Of a stretch of 64,000 bases of DNA, positions 55,114 to 64,000 are shown piece after piece. How positions within the stretch are numbered: the first letter of the stretch is position 1; each line of letters begins with the position of its first letter. Under the pieces are notes generated by a model, which worked only from the letters and a program-made list of their open reading frames with translations, was not told the DNA's origin and made no database searches. The position numbers were made by a program, and so were the translations under genes. Source of the DNA: Bradyrhizobium sp. 186 (GTDB lineage: Bacteria; Pseudomonadota; Alphaproteobacteria; Rhizobiales; Xanthobacteraceae); the NCBI RefSeq assembly GCF_023101685.1, contig NZ_CP082164.1, positions 7,750,001 to 7,814,000 on the forward strand. The letters run 5' to 3'.

Positions 55114-57186
55114 TCAGTGCGCGTCGGCCCAGACTTTCCTCTTGGTGAAGTACATCAGGCCCGCGAAGATGATCAGAAAAATGAAAACCTGGAGGCCGAG
55201 GCGCTTGCGCGCTTCCATGTGCGGCTCGGCGGTCCACATCAGGAACGTGGTGACGTCCTTGGAATACTGCGCGACGGTGGCCGGCGAGCCGTCGTCATAG
55301 GTCACCTGGCCGTCGCTGAGCGGCTTCGGCATCTTGATGGCGTGGCCGGGGAAGTACTTGTTGTAGTAGGAGCCCTCCGGGATGGTCACGCCTTCCGGTG
55401 CCTTGTCCTCAAAACCCTGAAGCACCGCCGCGACATAGTCCGGGCCCTGCTCCTGGTACTGGGTGAAGAAGTCGACGATGAACCAGGGGAAGCCGCGGCC
55501 GTAGGAGCGCGCCTTGGTGATCAGCGACAGGTCGGGCGGCGCCGCGCCGCCGTTCGCCGCACGGGCTGCCTGCTCGTTCGGGAATGGCGAGGGGAAATAG
55601 TCCGCCGGCCGGCCGGGACGCTCGAACATGTCGCCCGTATCGTTCGGACCGTCCTTGATCTTGTAGTCGGAGGCGAACGCCGCCGCCTGCGCCACCGAAT
55701 AGCCGGGACCGCCGGCCTCCGCGAGGTTGCGGAAGGCGATGTAGGACAGGCCGTGGCAGTTGGCGCAGACCTCCTTGTAGACCTTCAGGCCGCGCTGGAG
55801 CGCACCGCGGTCGTACTTACCGACCGGGCCCGCGAAGGACCACTTGTTGCCCGGCGGCTTGTCGTTGCCTTCAGAGGCGCGGGCGCTGTCGATCGAGCTG
55901 GCGAACAGGGCACCGCCCAGCGCAAGCACGATCGCGGTCGACACCATCGGCGTCGACTTGCTGCCGGTCTTGGCAAGCACCGCGTCGGCGATCGAGTTCG
56001 GCACCGGCCGCGGCGTCTCGATGCGCGAGAGCAGCGGCAGCACGATCAGGAAGTACGCGAAGTAGCAGAACGTCAGGATCCGGCCGGCGATCACGTAGAT
56101 GCCCTCCGGCGGCTGTGCGCCGAGATAGCCGAGCAGGATGCAGACCGCGACGAAAATCCAGAAGAACTGCTTGGCCAGCGGACGGTACTTCGACGACCTG
56201 GTCTTGGCGTTGTCGAGCCAGGGCAGGAAGCACAGGATGATGATCGCCGAGAACATCCCGATGACGCCTGCGAGCTTGTTCGGGATCGAGCGCAGGATCG
56301 CGTAGAACGGCAGGTAGTACCACTCCGGCACGATGTGCGGCGGCGTCACGCCGGGGTTCGCCGGGATGTAGTTGTCGGCGTCGCCGAGATAGTTCGGCAT
56401 GTAGAAGATGAACCAGGCGTAGAGGAGCAGGAAGCAGGCGACGCCGAACCCATCCTTGATGGTGGCGTGCGGCGTGAACGGAACCGTGTCCTTTTCCGTC
56501 TTCGGCTCGACGCCGTCAGGATTGTTCTGGCCGGCGACATGCAGCGCCCAGACGTGAAGCACGACGACGCCCGCGATCAGGAACGGCAGCAGATAGTGCA
56601 GCGAGAAGAAGCGGTTCAGCGTCGGGTTGCCGACCGAGTAGCCGCCCCACAGCAGCGTCACGATGCTCTCGCCGACATAGGGAATGGCGGAGAACAGATT
56701 GGTGATGACGGTGGCGCCCCAGAAGCTCATCTGGCCCCACGGCAGCACGTAGCCCATGAAGCCGGTCGCCATCATCAGGAGGTAGATGATGACGCCGAGG
56801 ATCCACAGCACCTCGCGCGGCTCCTTGTACGACCCGTAATAGAGGCCGCGGAACATGTGGACGTAGACGGCAACGAAGAACATCGAGGCGCCGACGGCAT
56901 GCATGTTGCGCAACAGCCAGCCGTAGTTGACGTCGCGCACGATCAGCTCGACCGACTTGAAGGCGAGATCGGCATGCGGCGTGTAATGCATCGCCAGGAT
57001 CACACCGGTCAGGATCTGGATCCCGAGCATGAAGGAGAGGATGGCGCCGAAGGTCCACCAGTAGTTCAGGTTGCGCGGGGTGGGGTAGACGACGAAGGAA
57101 GAGTGGATGAGACCCATGATCGGCAGACGGCGCTCGATCCATTGCAGGGCCGGATTGCTCGGCTGGTAGTCGGATGGTCCGCTCAT
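55114..57186 (-). CDS. fbcH: Cytochrome b/c1 fusion precursor of the bc1 complex
   Basis: The 690-aa precursor joins cytochrome b (about residues 1-410, with [20 protein letters not shown] and [20 protein letters not shown] heme-binding helices and [18 protein letters not shown]) to cytochrome c1. The c1 part has a signal-like helix ([20 protein letters not shown]), the heme site VCANCHGL and a C-terminal anchor ([20 protein letters not shown]). The fusion is characteristic of Bradyrhizobium and near relatives; it is cut into two after export. It follows the Rieske gene by 62 bp. Confidence 0.97.
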   Translation of the reverse strand: MSGPSDYQPSNPALQWIERRLPIMGLIHSSFVVYPTPRNLNYWWTFGAILSFMLGIQILTGVILAMHYTPHADLAFKSVELIVRDVNYGWLLRNMHAVGASMFFVAVYVHMFRGLYYGSYKEPREVLWILGVIIYLLMMATGFMGYVLPWGQMSFWGATVITNLFSAIPYVGESIVTLLWGGYSVGNPTLNRFFSLHYLLPFLIAGVVVLHVWALHVAGQNNPDGVEPKTEKDTVPFTPHATIKDGFGVACFLLLYAWFIFYMPNYLGDADNYIPANPGVTPPHIVPEWYYLPFYAILRSIPNKLAGVIGMFSAIIILCFLPWLDNAKTRSSKYRPLAKQFFWIFVAVCILLGYLGAQPPEGIYVIAGRILTFCYFAYFLIVLPLLSRIETPRPVPNSIADAVLAKTGSKSTPMVSTAIVLALGGALFASSIDSARASEGNDKPPGNKWSFAGPVGKYDRGALQRGLKVYKEVCANCHGLSYIAFRNLAEAGGPGYSVAQAAAFASDYKIKDGPNDTGDMFERPGRPADYFPSPFPNEQAARAANGGAAPPDLSLITKARSYGRGFPWFIVDFFTQYQEQGPDYVAAVLQGFEDKAPEGVTIPEGSYYNKYFPGHAIKMPKPLSDGQVTYDDGSPATVAQYSKDVTTFLMWTAEPHMEARKRLGLQVFIFLIIFAGLMYFTKRKVWADAH

Positions 57187-57248
57187 GATGCGATCCTGAG
57201 GAAATAAGACGACGAGATGGCGCGAGGCTTGGGACTAGGATCCGAAGC

Positions 57249-57779
57249 TCAGCCGATCTGGATTTTGGTGTCGGAAACGAACTGGTACGGCGGCACCGGC
57301 AGGTTCGCGGGCGCGGGCCCCTGGCGGATACGGCCGGACGAATCGTACTGCGAACCATGGCAGGGGCAGAAGAACCCGTCGTAATTGCCCTCATGAGCGA
57401 TCGGAATGCAGCCGAGATGCGTGCAGATGCCGATCACGACCAACCACTGCTCATGGCCGGACTTGACCCGGGCCTCGTCTGACTGCGGATCGGGTAGGCT
57501 CGCCACATTGACAGCGCGCGCCTCGTCGATCTGCTTCTTGGTACGGTGGCTGATGTAGATCGGCTTGCCGCGCCAGAACACCTTGATGTCCTGGCCCTCG
57601 GCGACCGGGGTGAGATCAACCTCGATCGGTGCACCGGCGGCGATGGTCGAGGCGTCCGGATTCATCTGGGAAATGAAGGGCCAGAGCGCTGCCGCGCCCC
57701 CTACCGTTGCGGCTGCCCCGGTTGCAACGAATAAGAAATCACGGCGTGTCGGATGGTCCGCCGAAGACGCTGTCGTCAC
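57249..57779 (-). CDS. fbcF: Rieske iron-sulfur subunit of the bc1 complex
   Basis: The 176-aa subunit carries the 2Fe-2S Rieske cluster. Cluster ligands lie in CTHLGCIP and FCPCHGSQYD. The N-terminus TRRDFLFVATGAAATVGGAA is an uncleaved Tat signal that serves as the membrane anchor. It is the first gene of the fbcFH operon, whose terminator is at 55063-55090. The complex moves electrons from ubiquinol to cytochrome c. Confidence 0.96.
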   Translation of the reverse strand: MTTASSADHPTRRDFLFVATGAAATVGGAAALWPFISQMNPDASTIAAGAPIEVDLTPVAEGQDIKVFWRGKPIYISHRTKKQIDEARAVNVASLPDPQSDEARVKSGHEQWLVVIGICTHLGCIPIAHEGNYDGFFCPCHGSQYDSSGRIRQGPAPANLPVPPYQFVSDTKIQIG

Positions 57780-58060
57780 GATTCCAACCCTTTCTTCTTA
57801 TTCAGCCGGCGGAACCGCTCCAGGGGGCGCCCAAACGTCCCCAGAACAGTCTGCCGGCGCCCGCGGCCCCCCGCGGCGGCAGAACCTCGCTAGTCCCCAC
57901 CAAAACAGGGCGAAAACAGCAGTCCAGAATCGTTCTATTGGCACCCTTGCCGGACGAGCGCAAGCCCGCTATCGGCGCGGGAGCGTGCAATGCACGAATT
58001 CCCGCGCCAACGATGTTTTAATGAGACATTTCGGCCCGCACCAACCCCGGTCGTCACCCC

Positions 58061-58519
58061 ATGCACATAGCGCTTTTCCAGCCCGACATCGCCCAGAACA
58101 CCGGCACGATTCTCAGGCTCTGTGCCTGTCTCGGACTGACGGCTCATATCATCGAGCCTGCCGGCTTCCCCTTCTCGGACCGCCTGTTCCGCCGGGCGGG
58201 AATGGACTATCTCGACCACGTCAGCGTGACCCGCCACGATTCCTGGTCGAAATTCGAGGAATGGCGCGCGGCACAGAGCTACCGCCTGGTGCTGTTCACC
58301 ACCAAGGGTGGCACCGACTATCTCGATTTCCGTTACCAGACGTCGGACATCCTGCTATTCGGGCGCGAGAGCGCCGGCGTCGCCGACGCAGTGGTCGAGG
58401 CCGCGGATGCGCGGCTGGTGATCCCGATCACGCCGGGGCTGCGCTCGCTCAATGTGGCGATGAGCGTGGCGATGGCCGCAGGCGAAGCACTGCGGCAGGT
58501 CCGGAACCAGCAGGTTTGA
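58061..58519 (+). CDS. trmL: tRNA (cytidine/uridine-34 2'-O)-methyltransferase
   Basis: A 152-aa SPOUT methyltransferase that modifies the wobble base of leucine tRNAs. The start HIALFQPDIAQNTGTILRLC, the middle LFGRESAGVADAVVEAADAR and the knot IPITPGLRSLNVAMSVAMA are diagnostic. It is divergent from fbcF (281 bp between) and leads a run of same-strand genes (queE, queD, hemF). Confidence 0.94.
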   Translation: MHIALFQPDIAQNTGTILRLCACLGLTAHIIEPAGFPFSDRLFRRAGMDYLDHVSVTRHDSWSKFEEWRAAQSYRLVLFTTKGGTDYLDFRYQTSDILLFGRESAGVADAVVEAADARLVIPITPGLRSLNVAMSVAMAAGEALRQVRNQQV

Positions 58520-58537
58520 CAAGTTGAGGAGAGAAGT

Positions 58538-59170
58538 TTGAGTTACGCGGTCAAGGAGATCTTCCTGACCTTGCAAGGCGAAGGCGCCCATGCCGGGCGC
58601 GCCGCCGTGTTCTGCCGTTTTGCCGGCTGCAATCTCTGGAGCGGGCGCGAGGCCGATCGCGCCGATGCGACTTGCAAATTCTGCGACACGGATTTCGTCG
58701 GCATGGACGGCACGCTCGGCGGGCGCTATGCCTCGGCCGCGGAACTCGCCGATACCATTGCCGGACAATGGGCGGGATCCGCCGCCAACCGTTACGTGGT
58801 GCTGACCGGCGGCGAGCCGCTGTTGCAGGTGAACGCGCCGCTGATCGATGCGCTCCATGCCTGCGGCTTCGAGATCGGCGTCGAGACCAACGGGACGATC
58901 GCTGCACCCGAGGGGCTCGACTGGATCTGCGTCAGCCCCAAGGGCGGAAGCGATCTGGTGCTGCGCCGTGGCCATGAGCTGAAGCTGGTCTATCCGCAGG
59001 CGCTCGCCGCGCCGGAGGCCTTCGAGGGCCTCGCCTTCGAGCGCTTCTCGCTTCAGCCGATGGACGGGCCCGAGGTTGCCGAGAATACCGTGCGCGCCAT
59101 CGATTACTGCCTGCGCCATCCGCAATGGCGGCTCAGCGTGCAGACGCACAAATCGCTCGGCATCAGATAG
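58538..59170 (+). CDS. queE: 7-carboxy-7-deazaguanine synthase, TTG start
   Basis: This radical SAM enzyme (210 aa) converts 6-carboxytetrahydropterin to CDG in queuosine synthesis. The cluster cysteines Cys31, Cys46 and Cys49 show the QueE-specific CX14CX2C spacing. LTGGEPLLQVNAPL and VETNGTI are also present. There is no ATG; the TTG at 58538 follows GAGGAG by six bases. Its substrate comes from the QueD-like protein encoded next. Confidence 0.94.
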   Translation: MSYAVKEIFLTLQGEGAHAGRAAVFCRFAGCNLWSGREADRADATCKFCDTDFVGMDGTLGGRYASAAELADTIAGQWAGSAANRYVVLTGGEPLLQVNAPLIDALHACGFEIGVETNGTIAAPEGLDWICVSPKGGSDLVLRRGHELKLVYPQALAAPEAFEGLAFERFSLQPMDGPEVAENTVRAIDYCLRHPQWRLSVQTHKSLGIR

Positions 59171-59187
59171 GATTGGTTTTCGAACAG

Positions 59188-59553
59188 ATGTGGGAATTGA
59201 CGAAATCGTTCCGCTTCGAGGCGGCGCATTCACTGTCGGGAACGACGTTCGGCGCGGCCAGCGAAGAGATTCACGGCCACTCCTTCCGCGCCGAGGTGAC
59301 GGTGCGCGGCACGCCGGATCCCAACACCGGCATGGTGGTCGATCTCGGCCTCCTCCAGCGCGCGATCGAGGACGTGCGCGTGATGCTGGACCACAAGTTC
59401 CTCAACAAGGTCGAGGGGCTCGGCGTGCCGACGCTGGAAAACCTGTCGCGCTTCGTCTGGGAGCGGCTGGCCCATGTCGGCAAGCTCACCCGCGTCAGCA
59501 TCCACCGCGACAGTTGCAACGAGAGCTGCACCTATTACGGTCCGCAGGGCTGA
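59188..59553 (+). CDS. queD: QueD-like 6-carboxytetrahydropterin synthase with Ser at the catalytic Cys position
   Basis: The 121-aa T-fold protein starts [18 protein letters not shown]. Zinc ligands are His14, His29 and His31 (EIHGHSF), and LDHKFLNKV matches the family. In E. coli QueD the residue four before the HGH is the catalytic Cys. Here it is Ser25 (ASEEIHGH). Position next to queE argues for the same pathway. The missing Cys may mean an altered mechanism or another role. ATG at 59188. Confidence 0.82.
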   Translation: MWELTKSFRFEAAHSLSGTTFGAASEEIHGHSFRAEVTVRGTPDPNTGMVVDLGLLQRAIEDVRVMLDHKFLNKVEGLGVPTLENLSRFVWERLAHVGKLTRVSIHRDSCNESCTYYGPQG

Positions 59554-59557
59554 CGGA

Positions 59558-60457
59558 ATGACATCGACGATGGACCCGAGCTTGATTGAAGATCGCAAGG
59601 CCCGCGCCCGCGCCTGGTTCGAAGCCTTGCGTGACGACATCTGCGCGAGCTTCGAGCGGCTGGAAGACGACGCGCCGCAAAGCCTCTACCCCGGCGAAGC
59701 CGGGCGCTTCGTGCGCACGCCCTGGCGGCGCACCGACCACACCGGCGCGCCCGGCGGTGGCGGGGTGATGTCGATGATGTACGGCCGCCTGTTCGAGAAG
59801 GTCGGCGTGCATTGCTCGACCGTGCACGGCGAATTCGCTCCTGAGTTTCGCGCGCAGATCCCGGGCGCGGCGGAGGATCCACAGTTCTGGGCATCCGGCA
59901 TCTCGCTGATCGCGCACATGCGCAATCCGCACGTGCCCGCCGTGCATATGAACACGCGCTTCGTCGTCACCACCAAGGCGTGGTTCGGCGGCGGCGCCGA
60001 TCTCACGCCGGTGCTCGATCGCCGGCGCACGCAGGAAGATGCGGACAGCATCGCCTTCCACGCCGCGATGAAGCAAGCCTGCACGCAGCCGAACGGTGTC
60101 GCCGACTACGACAAGTACAAGAAATGGTGCGACGAGTATTTCCATCTGCCGCACCGCAAAGAGGCGCGCGGCATCGGCGGCATCTTCTACGACTGGCACG
60201 ACAGCGGCGATTGGGACGCCGACCTCGCCTTCACCCGGGATGTCGGCCGCGCCTTCCTGAAAATCTACCCTGACATCGTGCGGCGCAATTTCGCGACCGC
60301 GTGGACGGCTGACGATCGCGAGGAGCAGCTGGTCCGGCGCGGCCGCTATGTCGAATTCAACCTGCTCTACGACCGCGGCACCATTTTCGGGCTCAAGACC
60401 GGCGGCAACGTGGATTCCATCCTGTCGTCGCTGCCGCCCGAGGTGAAATGGCCATGA
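59558..60457 (+). CDS. hemF: Oxygen-dependent coproporphyrinogen III oxidase
   Basis: HemF (299 aa) decarboxylates coproporphyrinogen III aerobically in heme synthesis. Signatures: [39 protein letters not shown] and [15 protein letters not shown]. Start at ATG 59558, four bases after the queD stop; an in-frame ATG four codons later is possible. The next gene overlaps its end by 10 bp. Confidence 0.95.
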   Translation: MTSTMDPSLIEDRKARARAWFEALRDDICASFERLEDDAPQSLYPGEAGRFVRTPWRRTDHTGAPGGGGVMSMMYGRLFEKVGVHCSTVHGEFAPEFRAQIPGAAEDPQFWASGISLIAHMRNPHVPAVHMNTRFVVTTKAWFGGGADLTPVLDRRRTQEDADSIAFHAAMKQACTQPNGVADYDKYKKWCDEYFHLPHRKEARGIGGIFYDWHDSGDWDADLAFTRDVGRAFLKIYPDIVRRNFATAWTADDREEQLVRRGRYVEFNLLYDRGTIFGLKTGGNVDSILSSLPPEVKWP

Positions 60458-61206
60458 CTACGATGAAGCCCGCATCGAGGCCACTGCCGCGCGCCATGCT
60501 GATCGACATGGACGACACCATTCTCTCGGCCTATGGCCGGCCCGAGATCGCCTGGAATACGATTACAGCGGAGTTCGCCGCGGAGCTTGCGCCGCTGCCG
60601 CCGCAACTGGTCGCGACCACCGTACTGTCCTTCGCGCGAAATTTCTGGGCGAATGCGGAAGCCGCGTGGCGGCTCAAGCTCGCCGAGGCCCGGCATCTGA
60701 CCGTCAAGGGCGGTTTTGCCGCGCTCGCAGCAGCCGGCCACCGCGCCCTGCCCGACGATCTGGCAATTCGCATAGCCGACCGTTTCACCACCTATCGCGA
60801 GGAGGAGATGTTCGTCTTCCCCGGCGCGCATGATGCCATCGACGGGCTCAAGGCGCTCGGCATCAAGCTCGCGCTGGTGACCAACGGCGCCGCCGACACC
60901 CAGCGCGCCAAGGTCGAGCGCTTCGAGCTGGCGCACCGTTTTCACCACATCCAGATCGAGGGCGAGCACGGTTTCGGCAAGCCCGAGGAGCGCGCCTATC
61001 TGCACGCGATGGACGCGCTCGGCGTCACCGCAAAAGATACCTGGATGATCGGCGACAATCTGGAGTGGGAAGTCGTGACGCCGCAGCGCCTCGGCATCTA
61101 CGGGATCTGGATTGACGTGCATGGCGACGGTCTGCCTGAAGGCTCGACCGTCAAGCCCGACCGCATCATCCGCTCGCTCGGCGAACTCTTGCCGGGCGAG
61201 CCGTAA
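60448..61206 (+). CDS. HAD-superfamily hydrolase (phosphatase-like)
   Basis: The 252-aa protein has HAD motif I in [12 protein letters not shown], motif II in [12 protein letters not shown], the Lys motif in [10 protein letters not shown] and the acidic motif [10 protein letters not shown] helical cap lies between motifs I and II. It looks like the YjjG/NanP subgroup; substrate unknown. It overlaps hemF; either ATG 60448 or ATG 60454 (which overlaps the hemF stop as ATGA) could be the start. Confidence 0.88.
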   Translation: MAMTTMKPASRPLPRAMLIDMDDTILSAYGRPEIAWNTITAEFAAELAPLPPQLVATTVLSFARNFWANAEAAWRLKLAEARHLTVKGGFAALAAAGHRALPDDLAIRIADRFTTYREEEMFVFPGAHDAIDGLKALGIKLALVTNGAADTQRAKVERFELAHRFHHIQIEGEHGFGKPEERAYLHAMDALGVTAKDTWMIGDNLEWEVVTPQRLGIYGIWIDVHGDGLPEGSTVKPDRIIRSLGELLPGEP

Positions 61207-61574
61207 CCGAAGCAGAGATCGGATTCAGCCCGAAGCTTCGTGAGCGTCAGACCAAAAATATCGAAAACAACCCCATGCACAGTAGCCGGCTGCTGCAAAA
61301 TCAACGACTTACGGATTTAGCGAAATCCTTTTGACGCGTCGGGCAAAACAGGGGCATGATACCATCATCGCGGCGCGTGGGATGGAAGAGTTCCTGCGTT
61401 ACTCATCGCACCGTCGAGCGATCTCCGACTCGAACCTCTGCCATCGGCTTTCCAGCAGTCTGTGCAGGCCGATACGCAAGCCGGAGCGAATTCACGGGCC
61501 CCGCACTCCGTGATCGGCGTGTCATGACGGCTTGCTAGCCTCCCCTCTAGTTGATCAACCCGAAAGGACCATCC
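61207..61574. other. Intergenic region with the second 22-bp repeat
   Basis: About 370 bp between the HAD gene and the YodC-like gene. It contains the 22-bp repeat at 61264-61285 and otherwise no recognised gene. Small reading frames here lack support. Confidence 0.45.
61264..61285. repeat. 22-bp repeat shared with 20821-20842
   Basis: Identical over 22 bases to 20821-20842; the flanks differ. See that entry. Confidence 0.8.
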
Positions 61575-61778
61575 ATGGAATTGAAAGCCGGCGATATCGT
61601 AATGCTGAAATCCGGCGGCCACCCGCTGACCGTCGCGGCGGTGAAAGGCGACGACGTGCTCTGCCTCTGGATGGGCATGGAAGGCGATCTGTTCCGCGAG
61701 ACGCTGCCGCTCGCCGTGCTCGAGCAGGTGGAAGAGGAAGAGGACGATGAAGACGAAGACGAGGAAGATGACGAGTAA
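61575..61778 (+). CDS. YodC-like DUF2158 protein with acidic tail
   Basis: A 67-aa protein: the DUF2158 core MELKAGDIVMLKSGGHPLTV and VLCLWMGMEGDLFRETLPLA, followed by a tail almost entirely Glu/Asp (about 16 residues). AGGA lies upstream of the ATG at 61575. Function of the family is unknown; the acidic tail could mediate binding to basic partners. Confidence 0.82.
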   Translation: MELKAGDIVMLKSGGHPLTVAAVKGDDVLCLWMGMEGDLFRETLPLAVLEQVEEEEDDEDEDEEDDE

Positions 61779-62107
61779 GCGCGTCTAGGGCGTGTACTCA
61801 TAATCCGATCAGCCGGCAAAAGTAGGCCGTGTCCGCTATGTCTTTGAGACCGGACATGGCCAGTTCGCCTCAGCGAGTCACTGAAGGCCACAAGGCGGCA
61901 TTCAGACGGCCTAACAGGTTCGCTTTTCCCCTAGAAGCAGACATCACAGTTGCCACAGCCCGCGTCCTCCAAGAGTCGATGCAGATCTTCAGGCTGGCCG
62001 AGATCCATCTCAACGCTGGACGTTCGGAAGTCTGCCGCGTCATGCCCGCCAAATGTCAAAGCGGCACACCTGAGGCGATTGATCTTGGGCTCTTACCGAG
62101 CGACAGT

Positions 62108-63274
62108 ATGGACATGGAGATACGCTATCCGATCTGGAATTATCCTTCTTGGCTTCCCTATTGTTTGGCCATCTTGATATTTTTTTGTTCGCGGGGGGTG
62201 GTCGCACTCGGACTGGTATTCTCTCAAAAATATCTGCCCTCCGGGCCCGACGTCTGGTCTGCGGGACCGATCTGGTACCACCAATTGCTGCAATGGGATT
62301 CGGAATGGTATTTCAAGATCGTCACAGATGGCTATCAGTATAATGGCGATCCGACTGTTCAACAGAACATCGTATTTTACCCGCTGTATCCGATGCTTGC
62401 ATGGGGCCTGGCGACGATTAGCGGTCTCACGCCTGCGGATGCATTGCTGTTGGTATCGAACGTCGCGGGATTGCTCGCGATTGTCGTCCTTTTCAAGCTG
62501 GTTCGCGAGGAATTTGGTGATCAACTGGCTCTCGCCACAACCGCGCTGCTCAGTTTTTTTCCCTCTTCGGTCTTGCTATCGGCCGGGTATACCGAACCCT
62601 TGGCACTGCTGATAATCGTCTCGGTTTTTCTTGCTTTGAAACGAAAATACTACTTGTCGGCAGCACTGCTTGCAGGCTTGGCAGTCTCTACCCGATCGAC
62701 GGGCGTTGTCCTATTGCCTGTCCTTCTTTGGGAGATGTGGGCCAATCGCGATCAGACGAAGTTCCTTCTTGCCCTCGTGCCATGCGTCCTTCTTGCGACG
62801 TCGGGCATCTGGCTATTCATGATCTACCTCTGGAGCGCTTTCGGAACTCCGTTTGCTTTTGCGGATGGGCAGGCGGCATTCCATCAAGGAACGACGCTAG
62901 CGACAAGATTAATTCCGGCACTAAAGCTTGAGCCGTTCACACGAATGATGCTCAATGATTGGAATCCATGGGGACAAGCTAGCTGGTTTACATTATGGTT
63001 CATAGCCTTGATTGTTTTGGGCTGGTCTCGACTGCGCGCAAGCTGGACACTGTTCGCAATGGCAGTCCTGTTGCTGCCATATCTAACACTCAGCGGTGGG
63101 CCAGCAGGCTTCGTCTCAATGAGTCGATTTAATCTCGTTTCATTTCCCCTGTTTGTGACGTTGGCTGGTTTAGGATTGCGAGCGAAGTGGCTTTTGGCAG
63201 GAGTGATAGGACTCTTCGGCGCGTCCTTGTTCATGAACACCGCCTTGTTTGCACGTAGAATTTGGATTGGTTGA
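62108..63274 (+). CDS. PIG-V-like membrane mannosyltransferase
   Basis: The protein (388 aa from ATG 62108) has about nine membrane helices and resembles the PIG-V family (dolichol-phosphate-mannose-type transferases). The first loop has QWDSEWYFKIVTDGYQY and the next NIVFYPLYPMLAW, both family-like; the WD motif holds the likely catalytic Asp. The frame is open back to 61829, but those codons do not look like protein of this family. DNA from here on is AT-richer than the rest of the window. Likely role in surface glycan synthesis. Confidence 0.72.
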   Translation: MDMEIRYPIWNYPSWLPYCLAILIFFCSRGVVALGLVFSQKYLPSGPDVWSAGPIWYHQLLQWDSEWYFKIVTDGYQYNGDPTVQQNIVFYPLYPMLAWGLATISGLTPADALLLVSNVAGLLAIVVLFKLVREEFGDQLALATTALLSFFPSSVLLSAGYTEPLALLIIVSVFLALKRKYYLSAALLAGLAVSTRSTGVVLLPVLLWEMWANRDQTKFLLALVPCVLLATSGIWLFMIYLWSAFGTPFAFADGQAAFHQGTTLATRLIPALKLEPFTRMMLNDWNPWGQASWFTLWFIALIVLGWSRLRASWTLFAMAVLLLPYLTLSGGPAGFVSMSRFNLVSFPLFVTLAGLGLRAKWLLAGVIGLFGASLFMNTALFARRIWIG

Positions 63275-63811
63275 TCGCTACAAATACTCGCGATGGCATG
63301 CTTGAGCAACGACCCAGTTTCACGCTGCGTGTCCACCACAGATTTTTCGGATCGAATTCGCTTCGGTCAATCGCGTCGTTTTGACGGTCGGCCAGCCACT
63401 TCCGGACCACCCTAATCAGCGGGCATTCGCAGGGTACGTCGGCACGTCAAACGTGCCATAAGCCGGCCGAAATATCCGCGTGGCTGACCGAGAGTCGCGC
63501 AGATAGGCTTATAAGGAAGTCGAGGCGGCAATCACATAGCCACGATCCACCAATCTCGCATGGTTTGCTTGATGCGCTCAAGCTCCTCTGACGGTATAAT
63601 GCTCATGTGACAGATGGTGTTACGTCTGACGGTAGAACCCACTCTCGCAGGCTCGCGTAGCCGCCCGCTACAATCGGAGCCTGAATATGAACTTAGTCTG
63701 TGCGGGCGTATCAACGAGTTATTAGGAAGTTATCCGGCGATCGCGTGTAGCGCGAGTTGGTCAAAGCGCACCCAATAGAGCCCATCAGGGCCCCACCAAG
63801 AGGGCAGCGTA
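63275..63811. other. Long intergenic region, no gene recognised
   Basis: About 540 bp. A 60-codon minus-strand frame (63532-63714) exists, but neither its composition nor its content supports a gene. No repeat, RNA or insertion-sequence end was recognised. It may hold remnants of older insertions. Confidence 0.4.
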
Positions 63812-64000
63812 TTGCAATCGATATCCAAGATTCCCGGTCGCTATTATCTGGCAATCTTTGTGCTGGCGTTCGCGACGCTTTCCTACCAGATCCTGATAAC
63901 GCGCTTCTTCAGCGTTATGCTCCATTATCATTTCGCATTCGCGGCCATTTCACTTGCCATGCTGGGGCTCACCCGCGGAGCGATGAAAGTCTACGGCAAG
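63812..64000 (+). CDS. Membrane spermidine-synthase-like protein, N-terminal part
   Basis: A frame from the TTG at 63812 runs off the window (63 codons). It reads YYLAIFVLAFATLSYQILIT, RFFSVMLHYHFAFAAISLAM and LGLTRGAMKVYGK. This matches the start of polytopic proteins with a C-terminal spermidine-synthase domain, which begin with a YE/YQILLTRIFS-type motif and HFAF. GAGGG lies a few bases before the TTG. The remainder is outside, so the domain is inferred. Confidence 0.65.
   Translation, partial: MQSISKIPGRYYLAIFVLAFATLSYQILITRFFSVMLHYHFAFAAISLAMLGLTRGAMKVYGK

Noticed and set aside
54580..57207. 875-codon open frame on the plus strand
   Set aside because: It lies antisense to fbcH, which has full family motifs and a terminator. 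Its translation is Arg/Asp/His-rich low-complexity, typical of GC-rich antisense frames.
61829..62107. Upstream part of the PIG-V-like frame as an N-terminal extension
   Set aside because: The 93 codons are polar with no family match, while a PIG-V-like protein should begin near its first membrane helix, just after ATG 62108.
63532..63714. 60-codon minus-strand frame
   Set aside because: No ribosome site, no family resemblance and irregular composition. Could be a decayed fragment but not supported as a gene.

Overview
The window looks like a chromosomal segment of a Bradyrhizobium-type alphaproteobacterium (Rhizobiales). This rests on the high GC, the fused cytochrome b/c1 gene (fbcH), the fused anthranilate synthase trpE(G) with a Trp leader peptide, CcrM, the gene order mutY / DUF721 / dsbA / smc, and many intergenic palindromic repeats of the kinds common in that genus. 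Almost all of it is ordinary housekeeping sequence. No prophage, CRISPR array, rRNA or tRNA was recognised.

Layout. 1-5.1 kb: glyS (partial)/glyQ, a small membrane protein, an S49 peptidase, a 32-aa ORF, trmN6-DUF2007, and a polyprenyl diphosphate synthase. 5.2-7.0 kb: a complete IS110-family element of IS1111-like layout, inserted in a palindromic repeat. Its downstream non-coding part carries what reads as a bridge (seek) RNA. 7.1-10.8 kb: HxlR regulator, FabF-like synthase, LysE exporter, short Ada/AraC protein, NTF2-like protein. 10.8-20.8 kb: ispE, a TPR protein, ETF-QO, uracil-DNA glycosylase, a membrane glycosyltransferase-like protein, rnhB, a VOC protein and a PA0069-type radical SAM protein. 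21-24.6 kb: phosphoketolase plus acetate kinase. 24.6-31.4 kb: RMD1-family protein, GT2-like protein, MarR-GNAT fusion, moaB, a frameshifted zinc peptidase, ccrM and a small membrane protein. 31.5-38.9 kb: two GSTs, an MCP, an NTF2-like protein divergent from a frameshifted LysR gene, an FAD monooxygenase and a PaaI thioesterase.

38.9-50.4 kb: mutY, dciA-like, dsbA, smc, an Rsm22-like methyltransferase, lemA with an M48 protease, two adjacent uncharacterised P-loop ATPases, and apt. 50.5-52.8 kb: trpE(G) preceded by a 15-codon leader with tandem Trp codons and a candidate attenuator. 52.9-55 kb: a DUF4375 (DMP19-like) protein and a dienelactone hydrolase. 55.1-57.8 kb: the bc1 complex genes fbcF and fbcH. 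58-61.2 kb: trmL, queE, queD, hemF and a HAD hydrolase in a tight run. 61.5-64 kb: YodC-like protein, then a visibly AT-richer end with a PIG-V-like mannosyltransferase and the start of a membrane spermidine-synthase-like gene.

Functional links. Xfp and AckA together turn sugar phosphates into acetate plus ATP. FbcF and FbcH form the respiratory bc1 complex, and ETF-QO feeds the same quinone pool, whose side chain comes from the polyprenyl synthase. QueD and QueE are consecutive queuosine-precursor steps.

The most notable observation is the mobile element. Two stem-loop regions downstream of its transposase hold short guide-like segments. One pair matches the two sides of the insertion target and the other matches the two ends of the element, each arranged around the same AG/CT core dinucleotide.
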